Shown: positions 22,900-35,184, counted from the first letter of the stretch. The stretch is 64,000 nucleotides of DNA from Sclerodactyla briareus (GCA_026419785.1 JAODTK010003632.1:204153-268152), one strand, 5' to 3'. Numbers and translations are program-made. The notes: a model not told the origin generated them from the sequence alone.

Positions 22900-23630
22900 T
22901 GAGAGGAGGGCGAAGAAATTTCCGAAGATCTGCAAGGATAAGGTTTTAATGAAAAAAAAATTATAGAGCAGGGGTGGCGCCGTTTTGGGCATGGGGAAGT
23001 TAAGCTTCTCCTGTTGGGACAACATAATGAAACGTCTGGGAAAACCGTGTCAGGACAATAAAGTTATTCAATGCCGATCGAACAGACTTAGAACAAGGCG
23101 ATCGCGACAAATTCTCGTAAAATTAGACCACTTCAGTTTTTGCTGACACTCCATTAATTGCCCAAATTTAGCAATTTCTCGACACAGTTAATGACCTTTA
23201 GTGGACCCTTACATTACCCCAGTGAATTCTCAAAATCAACGAATTGTTAAAAACTTCTATGTGAAACAACTCTATAAATTTTGCATGAATTAGGCCAATT
23301 AGTCACACTACATGAACTTCAGTTTTCTCGGTCCACCATATATTCTCGTGGCTGGAAGGTAGAGCATAACCACGCAATTTCGTAGCACGAACGTAATTGA
23401 ACAAAAATTTTTCAATTAGCATACACTTATGCCCGGAAATTTATTCACCAGTTCGTGTCCACAGTTGTCATATCACCGGACTCTATCACCCACGCTTTAC
23501 AGAGCAAAGACATCTTTACACATACTGCAAGCTAATTTGTTTTTGTAAAATGTTAGCAGATCTATCAATAAGTGAATCGACCAGACACCAATGTCAGCAT
23601 GATGGCATTCACGGTTTAAAAGGCGCCGTA
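22900..23630. other. No gene seen; possible solo hAT-like end at 22969
   Basis: CAGGGGTGGCGCCGTTTTGG at 22969 resembles hAT left termini (CAGGGG followed by GGCGCC), but I found no partner. The final exon of the DUF1647-type gene, if present, was not recognised. Confidence 0.3.
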
Positions 23631-23740
23631 CAGACAGACAGACAGACCATACCGACAGACGCAGACAGACAGACGACAGACATACCCTACGAGCAGCCGA
23701 CGGACGGACGGACGGACAGACCGACACACGTCGCATAAAG
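23631..23740. repeat. (CAGA)n/(CGGA)n microsatellite
   Basis: Interrupted runs of CAGACAGA and CGGACGGACGGACGGACA make up the tract. Frames on both strands (100-113 residues) pass through it and are not genes. Confidence 0.9.
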
Positions 23741-23744
23741 ACTA

Positions 23745-24320
23745 CTAGGTCTTTCCCCGGAAAAGTTCCTGGGTGACAAAGAAAACAAAAGATCAACATG
23801 ATATTTTTTACGAATCTAAGTAAAATGAAAACTATAGAGATGCAGGTGATCGGGTGAAAAGGATATCAGGGTGTGATATACATTCCCCCTCTTCACGTCG
23901 AAATAATTTTTGGTTCCCCCTCTCCTTCCCATTGTGGGGTAATGAGAAGCAAAATGTTTAAACATGAATATTATTACTTCTCGTATATAACATTATCTTG
24001 GATGTCATCATACTATGGATGACATGCCGTTCCCATCCAGAGAATCGAACCTCATTTCTACAAGTTGGAATTTGCGTGGAGCTTTCCCTGTTGGTGACTC
24101 GATTCATGCCACATATAGTTAACAAGAGGCCCATATCAACCCCGTACGAGTATTTTTAACAGTTATTTCCTCTATTTCCAGTGGTATGTGTGTTCGACAC
24201 CCTGATCCCTCCCTTTCAGCCGATATTCGGATCGCAACATGTACCAAGTTCACTTAGGTATGTGGGTTGGACATATGCGAGGATTAACTTATTGTTTGTG
24301 AGATCAAGTCCATGTCATGA
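23745..24320. other. No gene seen
   Basis: No recognised coding or repeat signal. Confidence 0.35.
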
Positions 24321-24321
24321 T

Positions 24322-24365
24322 GGGGGGGGGGGGGGGGGAGGGGTGGAAAGGGGGGGAGGGGGAGA
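24322..24365. repeat. G17 run and G-rich tract
   Basis: Seventeen G (24322-24338) are followed by AGGGGTGGAAAGGGGGGAGG and GGGAG. Four or more G blocks on one strand could form a quadruplex. Confidence 0.8.
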
Positions 24366-24529
24366 TAACCCACAGAAACTGTCTACACGATATCTAACCA
24401 ACGCAACATGTATTTGCCTGAGCACTCCACTGAATTAGCCCAAGACGCATTGGACCAAGTACGTCAGTTCTGATTGTATTATATTCAATGGGTGTGTGTT
24501 CCCAGACCTTTCTACAATGATCATGATAT

Positions 24530-25250
24530 TATAATTAAGATGTTTTTATTGTACTGTGGAACTGCTTCAAATCGGTTCAGCAGATCATGTTCAAGCCATC
24601 GTAATGAGTGTCTCAGGGTTCATTGCTTGGTCCACTTCTTCAATATCTATATGAATGATATTTTTTATTGATCAATACAGCGGAATTATCATTTTGCTGG
24701 TCGTACCAACGTATTTTTTTAAGTAGAGAGTTTATTCCCTATCATACTAGCTCCAACGGAGTTAGCTAAGTTCTGCGGAGGTTTTCGCTAACAAGTTATT
24801 ACGCAATGTAAAAAAACTACTCAACATGATTTAATAAGAAGCAAAAATAGAAATTTAAGAAGGATGTTAAAATGATGGCATTTATTGACCAAGTCAGCTC
24901 TTCACAACTAAGTTTCTATGGGTTTATCCTGACGACAAGCTCACCTGGCGAAACATATTCCAGAAATTTCCAAGTAAATGTGTATAATCGTGTGGTATTC
25001 TATCTAAGCTCAAGCACTTACTCCCCGAAATATTATCAGAACACTCATTCAGACGCGGATAGTTAACACACCTAACCTAATGCTCAACTATTTGGAGTGG
25101 AAGGCGCCAGTATAACCCTGACCAAAGAAAGTATTTCAAAAGCGCGCAAGTACGCCATGTTGCTCATGAACACCGCCGTGAACATAATAGTTAGCATCCA
25201 GGAAGCTCAGGTCATTGAAATGACTGGTATTATTTTTACATGTTGCTTGC
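24530..25250 (+). mobile_element. LINE fragment, reverse transcriptase palm to C-terminal region
   Basis: Shifting frames give the expected order of a non-LTR reverse transcriptase. A degenerate VSQGSLLGPLL-like block (near 24608) is followed by FNIYMNDIFY (24640-24670), then INTAEL and a ruined ADD box. Then DDKLTWRNIF (near 24932-24962) corresponds to the LGVxxDxKLTW block, with RNIIRTL near 25035 and IWSGRR-like residues near 25095-25110. Stops and frameshifts are frequent, so this is a dead copy. The upstream endonuclease is missing. The layout fits CR1/L2/Jockey-like elements. The 64- and 108-residue frames at 24872-25423 are partly this relic. Confidence 0.75.
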
Positions 25251-25429
25251 TCAGCTATATAGGCTTGGACTCATTGCGTCTGACACGTCAACGGATACCC
25301 CTATCATACATAACAAATAGTCATGGCGCACTGATCAAGCTTATCAACGTAATTTGTAGCAATATTTCAACATTGAGTTGGCGAAATCGTGCAACTAAAA
25401 TCGGGCATTCTCTACCGGCTTGACTAAAT

Positions 25430-25820
25430 AACTGCCCTTCAATGGTGATTCTGAGAGGATGGTGATCAAAAAGACATTTTAACAACTTAACTAGCAAAAT
25501 TGATCTCACCATGCAGCTACACCCTATAAAATCTCCTAACTCTCCATTTCCGTATATACTAGGTATCTAGGTCATTGTATTTTTGGCCTGTAATACATAT
25601 TTGGGTTATATCTGTTAATCTGGGTTTAATAATCGCTGCTTGTTATTGGTTGTTACGGGAGAATACTACTTCGTTAAGCATACTTGCTTTTTTCAGTACT
25701 TATAGCAGCAGTGTACATATAACATAATTGCTACGTTGTTGGTATTAATTTTCTCGGTCGACAATTCATTTAAGCATCGCGATAAACAATTGAATAAATG
25801 GAATGAAATGATTTTTTTCC
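25430..25820. other. No gene seen
   Basis: AT-rich sequence between the LINE relic and the hAT-like element. Confidence 0.35.
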
Positions 25821-25826
25821 CCTCCC

Positions 25827-27491
25827 CAAGGGCGGGATTTGTGTTGGCGGTGGGGGGGGGGGGACGCAACAAGATGAATCCCATCTAAGCGGAGCGCCAC
25901 CACAGGTTGGCGCGTAGCGTACAAAGGAAAATTTTTCGTTTGCCAGACCCCCTAGATTGCAGGCAACGCAATTCCCATGCCGCAAGGGACAGTAGGCAGC
26001 ATTCCTAACATTGATAACAATTTTTATTTCAGGAAGAGTTCTCCAGAAAAAATTACTCGAAATAGGGATCAATTTCAGGTTGCGTTGGGTGCTGTGACAT
26101 TCTGAAATACGATGGAAGTGAGGTTTCTTCATGACGGATCAAGTCGAATGGCACAATGCCACCAACCATTACGTTCGCGAGGAACGCGAAGATTTTGCAG
26201 ATCCATTTGACCAACGATCGACATTGTCGACTGACCACGGTCTCTGACCTATTACTTACGATAGGGCAGGCTGATTGTTTTTACTTAAAGATTCCGGCCC
26301 CCGTTTTTATCTTCTTTGCGGAGCACCGGCCGCATGGGGGGACATTTCTACTTTGAGCCAGACTTGTGTCCCAATGATATACCACAAAGTAAAACCGTAG
26401 CTCGCGAAGCGCGCGCGGAAAATTTTTACACGTTTGGACATTCCATTCAAAAGACAGGCAATCTTTTGGATATAAACCTTGTCTTCACCAAAATTTTAAT
26501 CCATGTCTTTGCACGAATTGTGGCGTTTCCTGGCCTAATCTTCGATGGACTATTTTATGGGTTTCCACCCCCCGTGTGCCTTCCCCCTAGTATTGCACCG
26601 TGCACTGCAACCAATTTTCAAAAGGGTCGCACCCATAAAGTGATTGCCGAATACTCTATTTTAATCTGCAGATAGACCATATTTGCCAAACAAATTATAG
26701 GTCCCGCCAGGTGGTAGACTTAGCCTCATCGCCCCACATTCTTCCCTTCAACGACACAGAGTTTACACTTTTTGGGCATTCCATCAAACTTCATCATAAT
26801 TTGGACTTCACTTTTGGACATCTTTTTCTTCACTTGAATTTCGAGTCATGCCTTTCTGACAACGCAATTTTGGTGGCGTTCCCTGTTTGCATTTTCGATG
26901 CCGCACCGTGTGGCCTCTAGTGATATATGTTCACAGCAGTGCACTCACCTTCAACAAGTGGTCGCACCATAAATAACTAAAAATCACAGACCCGCCAGGT
27001 TGTAGACCTACCCCCGTCTCGCTCACCTCAACCCCCTCACCTCAAGTAGCGCAGTTGTTTTGAACAACGTCCATGAAGTTAGAGACACACCTTAACTGTG
27101 AAGCTAGTCTTATGTACACGATAGGGATTGGAGGAGACCTTCTTCCAATTGGTAATTGAGAAAACCCATAGTAAATTTCAGGCATTTTTTTTGTTAAGGA
27201 ACATCGTAATGCTGCAGACGGCACATCAATGTCTGACCTACCAGACACATGAAATATCCCGCGCACGCGCAAAATTTAGAAAATGGAGCAGCAGAATTCC
27301 TCAACTCGATCATTTATGTCATATGCATTTGTTTAAACATCGTTGCTGATGATATGTCGGATACGGTCAGCGGAAATAGCAGTCTGGCTCAAATATTTGG
27401 GGGAACAAAATGCATTGCGTCCCCCCCAACCCAATATTGGGGGGACGCCGTAACCCCACTTCCTCCCCCCCCCCCATGATCCCCGCCCTTG
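25827..27491. mobile_element. hAT-like non-autonomous element, long copy (1665 bp)
   Basis: The left end is CAAGGGCGGGATTTGTG, then G12 (25852-25863), then AACAAGATGAATCCCATCTA and AGCGGAGCGCCACC. The right end is C11 (27465-27475) then ATGATCCCCGCCCTTG, whose reverse complement starts CAAGGGCGGGGATCAT. Flanking octamers CCCCTCCC (25819-25826) and CCCTTCCA (27492-27499) agree at 6 of 8, as a decayed hAT duplication might. Both ends align with the element at 31095-32092, which shows this is a family. The interior has two diverged copies of a segment with CATTCCAT and GTGGCGTT motifs (from 26440 and 26775), and the phrase CCCGCCAGGTGGTAGAC recurs as CCCGCCAGGTTGTAGAC near 26700 and 26990. The 119- and 120-residue frames inside show no transposase motif. 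Confidence 0.7.
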
Positions 27492-27499
27492 CCCTTCCA

Positions 27500-28135
27500 T
27501 CATCGCGCGGTGCTGTCAGTTGGCTGAGTGAAAAGTGAATGAATACATAAGACCGCGAGAAAGGCCTGACTGAAAAAGTAGTTTCAACTATTCGGACTCT
27601 TTCCGGCCGATTACTGTTAAATCGCCCATCGCGCCAGTAAAAGAAAAATACTGTCGCTCATACTGGTTGTCACGTGAACCTCCGGCTGAATCGGAACTTA
27701 CTTGGCCATAACTCCTGTTTTTCGTGCGGCGTTGCATGTTTTTGACTCAACTCCGAACTCATTTAACCGATCAGTTTTCTATCTGACTGCAACACTGAGA
27801 TCTGTCCAACTCACGTCAGGTATTTAACATATTTATGTCATATTATAAACATTCGAGTTGACACAAACACGGTATAGAAGGAGTCACTCTGCCAACAGAC
27901 AGTATAGGATGGAGAGAAGACCTACGCATAATCTATTCGGAGGTTTCGGTTTCTAGCATAGAGCTGGATATTATGATTGTCAAAGGACTTTTTTCAAGAT
28001 ATATTTACTACTACGGTACTGTTCCAGTTACACGGACTTGAGTCATTGGTGAAATACTGTACCTGAGTGAGCTGTGTGCTATCTCTGGTTGTTGTTGTTG
28101 CTGTTTTTTCTTTTTCTTTCTTTCCACTTTGGATG
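27500..28135. other. No gene seen
   Basis: No recognised coding or repeat signal. Confidence 0.35.
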
Positions 28136-28143
28136 AATATATT

Positions 28144-28200
28144 CAGGGGCGCCGGACTTTTTTTTGAGTGGCGGGGGCAGCCCCTTGGGAAAGGCACTTT
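28144..28200. mobile_element. Solo hAT-like left end
   Basis: CAGGGGCGCCGGACTTTTTT followed by GAGTGGCGGGGGCAG parallels the start of the truncated copy at 28657 (CAAGGGCGCCGTTTCGTTTT followed by TTGGTGGGGGCG). No right end was found. Confidence 0.4.
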
Positions 28201-28656
28201 CAGTAGTAAGAGGGGAATTCACTCAAAGGGCGCCCTCACTATGCAATTTTTTTAATGCTATTTCGAAATTTGGACTTGTTACAAACAGTGTGGCATTGAA
28301 TAAAATCAAGATTCAACCTCATTTTCCTTTTATTAGCCTTTAAAATTTCCGTTTTCCCCCTCTTCTCTATTGCTGGAGCTTGAAAGTTTGTTTTACCATG
28401 GGCACGGACTGCAAATCACATCCAATTGTTACATAACTCAGCTCCCGACCACTAGGATGTGCATTTTTTTCTGCTAATCTCCTTTAATGGAATTTCGCAT
28501 TTTCACGAAATTTGGGTTGATTTTGCAGAATTTTTTTTCTACACTGACCCCCTTTCAATGCTGCTATTTTCATTTATAATTTATTAGCTAAAAAATGAGC
28601 TTTAAATCAGAGCTGTTGGGTTCACTCTACTACAGAAACTATTTCTCTGAAGCAGA

Positions 28657-28800
28657 CAAGGGCGCCGTTTCGTTTTGAAAATTGGTGGGGGCGTGACCAT
28701 CTAAGCGGAGCGCGACAATGGACAGGTGGATCTGCGCGGAGTGGACCAGAATGTTTTGACGGATGACCCCCAGATTGCCGGAAATTGCATTTCCAGATCA
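28657..28800. mobile_element. Truncated relative of the CAAGGGCGG hAT-like family
   Basis: After the end CAAGGGCGCCG, the sequence has CCATCTAAGCGGAGCGCGAC and then GACCCCCAGATTGCCGGAAA. These match CCATCTAAGCGGAGCGCCAC and GACCCCCTAGATTGCAGGCA of the copy at 25.87-25.97 kb. Similarity stops near a T27 run (28806-28832), which may mark a deletion or insertion point. Confidence 0.65.
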
Positions 28801-28805
28801 TTATG

Positions 28806-28832
28806 TTTTTTTTTTTTTTTTTTTTTTTTTTT
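28806..28832. repeat. Poly-T tract, 27 bases
   Basis: A pure T run at the broken right border of the truncated hAT-like copy. It could be the poly-A tail of a minus-strand retrotransposed segment, but no such segment is recognisable. Confidence 0.7.
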
Positions 28833-28839
28833 AATCTGT

Positions 28840-31090
28840 CATTCATTTTAATATTTCACGGTTTTAAATGTTCCATGAAAAATAGTAATTAAAAAAATAC
28901 AAGAATAAGAGTTACGGATGATAAATTTATCGAATACAAACACCACATAGAGCCGATATAAAACAAAAAACTATGGCTTCCCCTTCCTTCACCGCCCTCT
29001 GGGCATTTGGGCGTGGGTTCCCATTTATATGTGCTGGGCTGAGCTACACGCAACGCAAGTTTATGCAACTGAAAGCGGCAACAACAACAACTGACAATGG
29101 AATACACAAACAAGACTGAACAGCGAGTCCTGCATGCCCTCGGGTTTGACCGCTGGGTTCTGCATTACCTCCTAGACAAACGGATAACAATTACGAAACA
29201 AAGCAGATGAAATAGAATATTGTACTGGAGAAAGGCAAACAGAGTCAACTAGAGGTATGATGGCAGGCATCAGTCATTGGAATATGAAGTCCAGTGGAAG
29301 GGGGAGAAGTGGCAAGCGTGAACTTTGGAAAACCGGTACGAAAGTGAATCAATATGGTACCCACGTACTCTTATCTTAAGATTAGAGGCCAGGTAGGGTG
29401 GGTATCCTACCATCAGGACTTCCATTTAGCGTCCTCGTCTGAGGGACCACGCGGCTACACGCAGCACTTTGGAAATCGCTTTTCCATTTTTTCAACTGTT
29501 AATTCCAGCGTTTTTAAACCACCCCTAATCATTTATTATCCAACTTTTTGTATTTGAGACGTGTCTAACGTTTTTCTAGCTCATGGTGGACTCAAACTGG
29601 TAACACCTTCACCCAGCACTATCAGTAATCGTTAGCGAACGGTACCTTGTGGGACCTACATTCCTAGTTGAACTCGAATACTTTCTCCATGCTCCTGGTT
29701 TATTAGAGATGAATTTCTCCGCGATAATTTGGGAGTCCATCTTATTCAGTAGGTCCCTGTGTGCATTGCACAACATGAATAGTGAATGTGATGGAGACTT
29801 GATTGCGTCACCGTGCTTCTAATAATGTCTTCATCGTCTCATGAACGAAATGATCTCTCAGATGCGCAAGAACTGGCTGGATTGACGAGAATGATTCTAA
29901 GAAATCGTTCAACTTGTTGAAACATCTCTCGGACTTCTGCCAATTACTATCAGACTTGTTCCATCTTTTGCTTAAACATTCGCTCATTCGTTACTTTTGT
30001 TGCTTATTTTGATAACGCCTATAGGTACTTGAGATAGCAGGCCCGGAGATCATGGATAGTCGGACATCCAAAATTCACTCGAAAGATGGTATACCATGTC
30101 ACCATCTCTGAAAGTTTTGATGGTGACAGTCCCGTGTCCCTATGGGAAACGGCGCCTGGAAGCAGAGTAAACTGAATCGGTTTACACGGCATATGAAGGG
30201 TTAAAGCTCGCTATGCCGCTGTCCCTAATATCCGGCATGACAATAGGCCGTTTCAAAAGCAACGCGGCCGACACAGGGGAGCATGGTGCGTTTGTCGACG
30301 TTAGTGATAGATAATTACGTCATTGGCCGTCAATTAAGGGACCTGATTAGCTGACGATCTGTGACACCATTACTCATCCAAAGGAGCAACAGTCCCGGGA
30401 GACTGATAGTTAGGCCACGCCCACTGCTAGCACTAGTTTTGTACACAAAATTATAACTTCCCTGACAACATAACTGATCACTGATCACGTGATCACTTTG
30501 CGTTCGAGTCGCCGTGCAAAATATCTATCACTAACAGTCGACAAAAACGCACCCATTGGCTACCCGCGCCGCGCATATGCGGGAACATCTAAAAGTAACA
30601 ATTGCCATGCAATTTGCTCATGTACTATTTTGCACAGCCGGCCAATCACGCGCCGCAAATAGTCAGATTGTATTTTCAGGAAAAGGGCCACCACGCTTCC
30701 CCCGCTGCCCCCGCGCGGAGGCAGGGGGGTCAGCTGACCCCCCGCTGCCCCCGTGGGTCGGCCGCCCCGAATATATGCCAAATGCCGTTGAGTGAATGAG
30801 GGCAACTGCAGAAGGAATTTTCCAGAAACTGAAATGATAGATGTGGAGAAAGACGCGATTGCGTCAGTCGAAACCGACATTCCTAGACGTTCCTCTGAAG
30901 TTCAGCATGGGTATCGCACAAGATCGGAAAGATCCCATCATGCAATAGTACATGATGTCATGCACAAGCCTGCAAATAGTATTTGTTCACTAATAAAATG
31001 TACACATTACCTTCACTTCGAAAAATTAATTAGTCAATGGGAGAGGATCGCTGTAGTGGTTGCATGGGAGGTGTCGATAATTACTTTGCG
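28840..31090. other. No gene seen; two GC-rich palindromes
   Basis: TGATCACGTGATCA (30482-30495) is a perfect 14-base palindrome containing CACGTG. GGGGGGTCAGCTGACCCCCC (30724-30743) is a perfect 20-base palindrome inside a longer imperfect GC-rich hairpin with CCCCCGCTGCCCCCG on both sides. Frames of 79-118 residues over 30556-31148 show no homology. Confidence 0.5.
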
Positions 31091-31094
31091 TGAG

Positions 31095-32092
31095 CAAGGT
31101 CTGCGATTTGTATTGGCGATTTGGGGGGGGGGGGGGCGAACAAGATGAATACTATCTAAGCGGAGCGCCACCTAGGTTGACGCGGATCGTTCAAGTAAAT
31201 TTTTCGTTTGATAGACCCCCTAGATGGCCAGGAAACGGCACTTCGGCCTTATGAGACAGTAGCAGCATCTACAATTGAATAACATTTTTGTTTAGGAAAC
31301 GAATCCCAAAACTTATCGCCTTAGGGATCAATTTCAAGGTTCGGGTGCTCTTGAATTCTAAAATACGATGAAAGTGAGGGTACGGTCCACGAAAGGAGCA
31401 ATGGACAACCCATGAGCAAGGAACAACCACTACATTCGCGCGAAGCGTCGATTTGCAGGATACAAATTGACCAACGACATTACACTGACCCGCTGTAACT
31501 CTTCTGCTCTTCACAACCAGGCGTCACACACATACATACACCCACACACACACACAACACACCACACACAACACACACACACACACTAACTGGCTGCATA
31601 TATTCCTGACTAAGTCAAGGAATAAGGAAATCAAGATCGTGCCGGTGGTAGACCTACTCCGTCGCACCGGGCCGTCGCCTCAACCCCCTTCACCAACATA
31701 GCAAGTGTATGTTAGTTTGTTTGTTATTCAAATAAACTGCTCCCCTAACAGGAAATCAAACCAATGTGGAATGAGGAACAATTAACACACCAAGTGGTTA
31801 AAGCGAGCTTAGGCAAACGATGAGCGAAGGAAGAACACCCTTATTTCATGATAATAAGAAAAACCATTGTAAATTCGGGCATTTGTGTTAAAGGAACTTC
31901 ATATGTCTGCACAAGGCACATCACTATGTATGAACACTACCGGCACATAAAAAACCGCGCGCATAGCCGCAAAAATTTTCGCCTGGAGCAGCAGAATTCA
32001 TTCACTTGATCATTTAGGTCATTATGCATTCATTTAAACACAGGTTGACACTGGACGCACCCCCCCCCGTCCCCCCATGATCGCCACTCTTG
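31095..32092. mobile_element. hAT-like non-autonomous element, short copy (998 bp)
   Basis: The left end is CAAGGTCTGCGATTTGTATT, then G14 (31123-31136), then CTATCTAAGCGGAGCGCCAC. The right end is CCCCCCATGATCGCCACTCTTG, with the reverse complement starting CAAGAGTGGCGATCATGG. Flanking octamers TGCGTGAG and TTGGTGAG agree at 6 of 8. It aligns with the 1665-bp copy along its first ~400 bases and last ~270 bases (GGAGCAGCAGAATTC near 31995 and near 27283), so it lacks about 0.65 kb of interior. A (CA)n tract (31523-31590) lies where the deletion would be. Confidence 0.7.
31523..31590. repeat. (CA)n microsatellite
   Basis: Interrupted CA/CACA repeats inside the short hAT-like copy. Confidence 0.9.
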
Positions 32093-32099
32093 TTGGTGA

Positions 32100-32925
32100 G
32101 GATACTTAATTGTTACATTATTCAACACATACATCGTTTGAGAAGTAACACAATTATCTGTGTTGTTCAACTGTGATGTCTTGCGTTACCGCATCTAAGC
32201 CCCTGGGTGTGCTACCCAGATGGTTAATAGCCTCGGTTTGGATCCCCTTGAAGTCCGCAGAAAAACAAGACGACTTTGTATTGTTAAACAGCAAGCTTAG
32301 GTCAATTGTCCCTGCCCATAAGTCACCGCTTACAACTTTCCTGGCGTCAATCACGGCACACGGACCGCAATTCATACACCACCATTGCGGCAAACAAAGA
32401 TTGCTACAAATTATGTTACGTACCAGAAACTTGTCGAGACTGGAAGCATGCCATTCAGCATTGTATCCATTGAGGATATAAACAGTTCCAAGGAGCTGTG
32501 GCAATACCAGCTACACTTGGCTTGGAGACGGGACTAATTGGTTTATGTTGGGCTGCCAGCCCCATCCTGGTCATCTTGCTCCTCGTAGGAGTGTTGGACA
32601 GTATCTCTACCAAGTGACAAGGTACCGCCGACGAAAGGGGGATTTGTCTCCAATTTACTCTGCAAATGTACGAACTGCATGGAGGCCGATAATACACATA
32701 GTAACATAGTATTGAAATGGGCTTGGCGTGGTTTTTAGATCTGCTTGAGTATGTCAGATTTCTAATGCAGTACAAGGTGATATATTCGAACGTAAAGCAT
32801 AATTGCGTTGTTCTGTAGTTATTCACTGACTGTGTTACGACAATTGCGCGGGACTGGTCTTGTGGTTCCAGCCATTCTGTTACTGACCGGGACAATTATA
32901 CAACGGAAGCAACTGGACAGGTTGA
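32100..32925. other. No recognised gene; overlapping open frames of 102-146 residues
   Basis: Minus-strand frames 32154-32504 (116 residues, Cys-rich middle near CMNCGPC) and 32455-32895 (146 residues) and a plus frame 32173-32481 are unusually long for this window. I recognise no domain, and there is no convincing splice or promoter signal. One of them could be a lineage-specific exon. Confidence 0.3.
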
Positions 32926-32929
32926 GTCA

Positions 32930-33620
32930 TCTGCCGCTTGTTAACACGGATAACTCGATCTCAACCTGGTGGATGAAGCTCATTACTTGTGGATCCCAAT
33001 AATGGGACAATGACCTTTATTGTGTTCGGGGGGGTCAGGTCGAGGTCACCAAGAGTGTGAACGTAGCTGTTGTTAACACCCGATAAGGTCCAAGAAGCTT
33101 GGCCCGACTCGGCTCAAATTTGTGTATGTTGCTTCCTCGTAGGGAAGCACCCTGTCGTTTTTGGTTGTGTGACGCGGGTTCACACTCTTGAGGGAAAAAA
33201 AGTAATAGTGTTAGCCAGTTTTAGTTTGGTTAACACGATAACTTAACCCCCCCATATGGATTGATGAAGCTCTACTTGGTATGTGGGTTCCCTCTATGGA
33301 GTACATAAACCCAATTCTTTCAGGGTAGGGCAGAAGTCATATGAGGTCAGCAAGAGAGGTCAAAGTCTCTGAAAAGGGCCAGAATGCTTGATCCAGCAAG
33401 CTGAATTTGTTAATGCAGGTTCCTAGGGGAGTACAAGAACCCTAGTCGTTTTTTGTTGTGGGCGGTCGGTTTTGGGAAAAATGTGGAAGGGAGAAAATGA
33501 TGTTTTGGCTAACTTTTAGCTTGTTAACATGATAACAAGATTTTTTCCACGTAGACTGCAGTCATTGTAGGGAAAATGGTGAAATATGATTTGTACCCAA
33601 TTCGTGGCATTCCCCGTGTC
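32930..33620. repeat. Diverged units of the 310-bp satellite
   Basis: TTGTTAACACGGATAACTCG (near 32939), TGGTTAACACGATAACTTAA (near 33226) and TTGTTAACATGATAACAAGA (near 33522) head successive units, each followed by GGATGAAGCTC-like and GTCAGGTCGAGGTC-like motifs. They are about 290 bases apart. The same phrases build the array at 42.7-44.1 kb. Confidence 0.75.
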
Positions 33621-33629
33621 CCCATTGTT

Positions 33630-34300
33630 CAGTATAGTTAGTGACAAAGGATTGCACAATAAAAACTCATTCGACGAAATATGGAGCTGATGAAGAGGAA
33701 AAATATTTCGAAGGCGGTAGTATTCGTGTTGGTATGGAAATCATCAAAGACAAAGGAAAAGGAAAATGCGGAAGGGAACCACATGTAACGGCACGTGTAC
33801 ATATGAAATAATTCACTCTGTAAAAATATTGTAGAACTAGCACAACCTATCCGGGATGTATAAAAAGGATGACACAATCATGGGCATACTCTGCACAATT
33901 TGTGAAATTGTTTACAAACCTTTACACAATGTTATGTTAATCCTTACATCACAGTGTGTGTGCATTCACATCATTTTGAAAAGCGGGTAGTTCCTTATTA
34001 ACTGAAAAAAACGTGCCTCCTAATTTGAATTTTCGTTCAATCAAAAAGTTGTCTTCTCAGCAAAAATCCCAAAAACATTTACTTGCGATCTCATTCGTTA
34101 ACCCCAACAGTTAGTTTTATTGTTTATTCCTTTTTGCCTTCATTCATAAAAGCAACGCCTTTCGCAGTCACCGTCGTCAAAAGATCAAACTGATTTATCG
34201 CAAACGGAACACACACGTTTTAGACGGGGTTAAGCGAAACGGACTGGAAATGAATCCGCCGGTGAGACGCGGTGCCTACTTGCGGTGGACCTATGGCCGG
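33630..34300. other. No gene seen
   Basis: AT-rich sequence with no recognised coding or repeat signal. Confidence 0.35.
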
Positions 34301-34309
34301 CCGGTAAAG

Positions 34310-35180
34310 ATTCCGTTCCACTTTAGTGACGGCGGTGAGTATGAATGAGCTTAAGACAGACAACATATTCGGAAGGCCTATTCCAACTCATGATACCTCT
34401 TGCGAGAAGAAACTGTACGGTGTCCAACTACAAGCGTTTGCCACGAAGCTTGAGCAATGATTAATGATTGGTAGTAACATTGGAAAAACCCAAGGAAATC
34501 GTGAGAGAACAGGCCCCTAATCCATGGAAAATTTAAAAACCTGAATCAACACCCTGAATTCGTCTCAGCGGGATCCATCAATTTATATCAGACGCCTTGA
34601 TCTTTTCCGTAAGGTAATTTCCAAGACAGTGAATTAATCTAGCGGCCATCCGCTGAAAGTATAATTACCTGCTTATCTTCGAGAAGTAAGGACTCCATAC
34701 TAGGGACATAATATTCCAGGTGCGGTCTTATCAGTTGCTTAAACAGCCTGACTACAATTATCATTATCAAGAAACGAAGTGAAGTCTAATCAAGCCAAGA
34801 ATTCAATACCTTTTCTCGCACCTCAGCACACTGCTTGGAGGGTGTCAAAGAAAGAATCCGAAAGGAACTCCGAGATCCTTTTCAGAAGTCACCTGATGAT
34901 ATTGTTTCCCGGCACCCTTCTTCGAATTTTGAAGGAGGCCCTGCGATTGTGGGAACCACACTGTTACCTTTGCACCATACGGTATTAAAACATTTGCCAA
35001 TAGAGAGACCAGATTATATCAAGATCCTGTGAAACAATTGCAACATCTTTTCGAAAACATTTCCAACAAATTGGTGTCGTCCGCATCTCTGGAAAGCACG
35101 GAATCGCAGGGGAAGATTCAAAGGTCCCGTACCAAACAGAACACACAGTGGTGAGATCGTTTGCCAGGAGGCAGTTTGAG
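34310..35180 (-). mobile_element. LINE fragment, reverse transcriptase to C-terminus, minus strand
   Basis: Reading the minus strand downward from 35180, there is a degenerate VLFGTGPLNLP block, DADDTN at ~35065 (the catalytic FADD box with F replaced), and QDLDIIWSL (near 35030). These are followed by VTSEKDLG (near 34885), QCAEVREKV (34830), VVRLFKQLIRPHLEYYVPSM (near 34705-34755), a KLPYGKD-type block (near 34600) and IMSWNRPSEYVV (near 34385). The order is that of the palm, thumb and C-terminal SWNxLPxxVV tail of CR1-like elements. Frames change repeatedly and stops occur. The tail resembles the fragment at 46.7-47.2 kb, so both probably come from one clade. Confidence 0.85.
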
Positions 35181-35184
35181 CGCA

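Noticed and set aside
32154-32895. Minus-strand frames of 116 and 146 residues with a CMNCGPC-like stretch
   Set aside because: No recognisable family, overlapping frames on both strands, and no splice or promoter evidence. Left as unassigned, not called as a gene.
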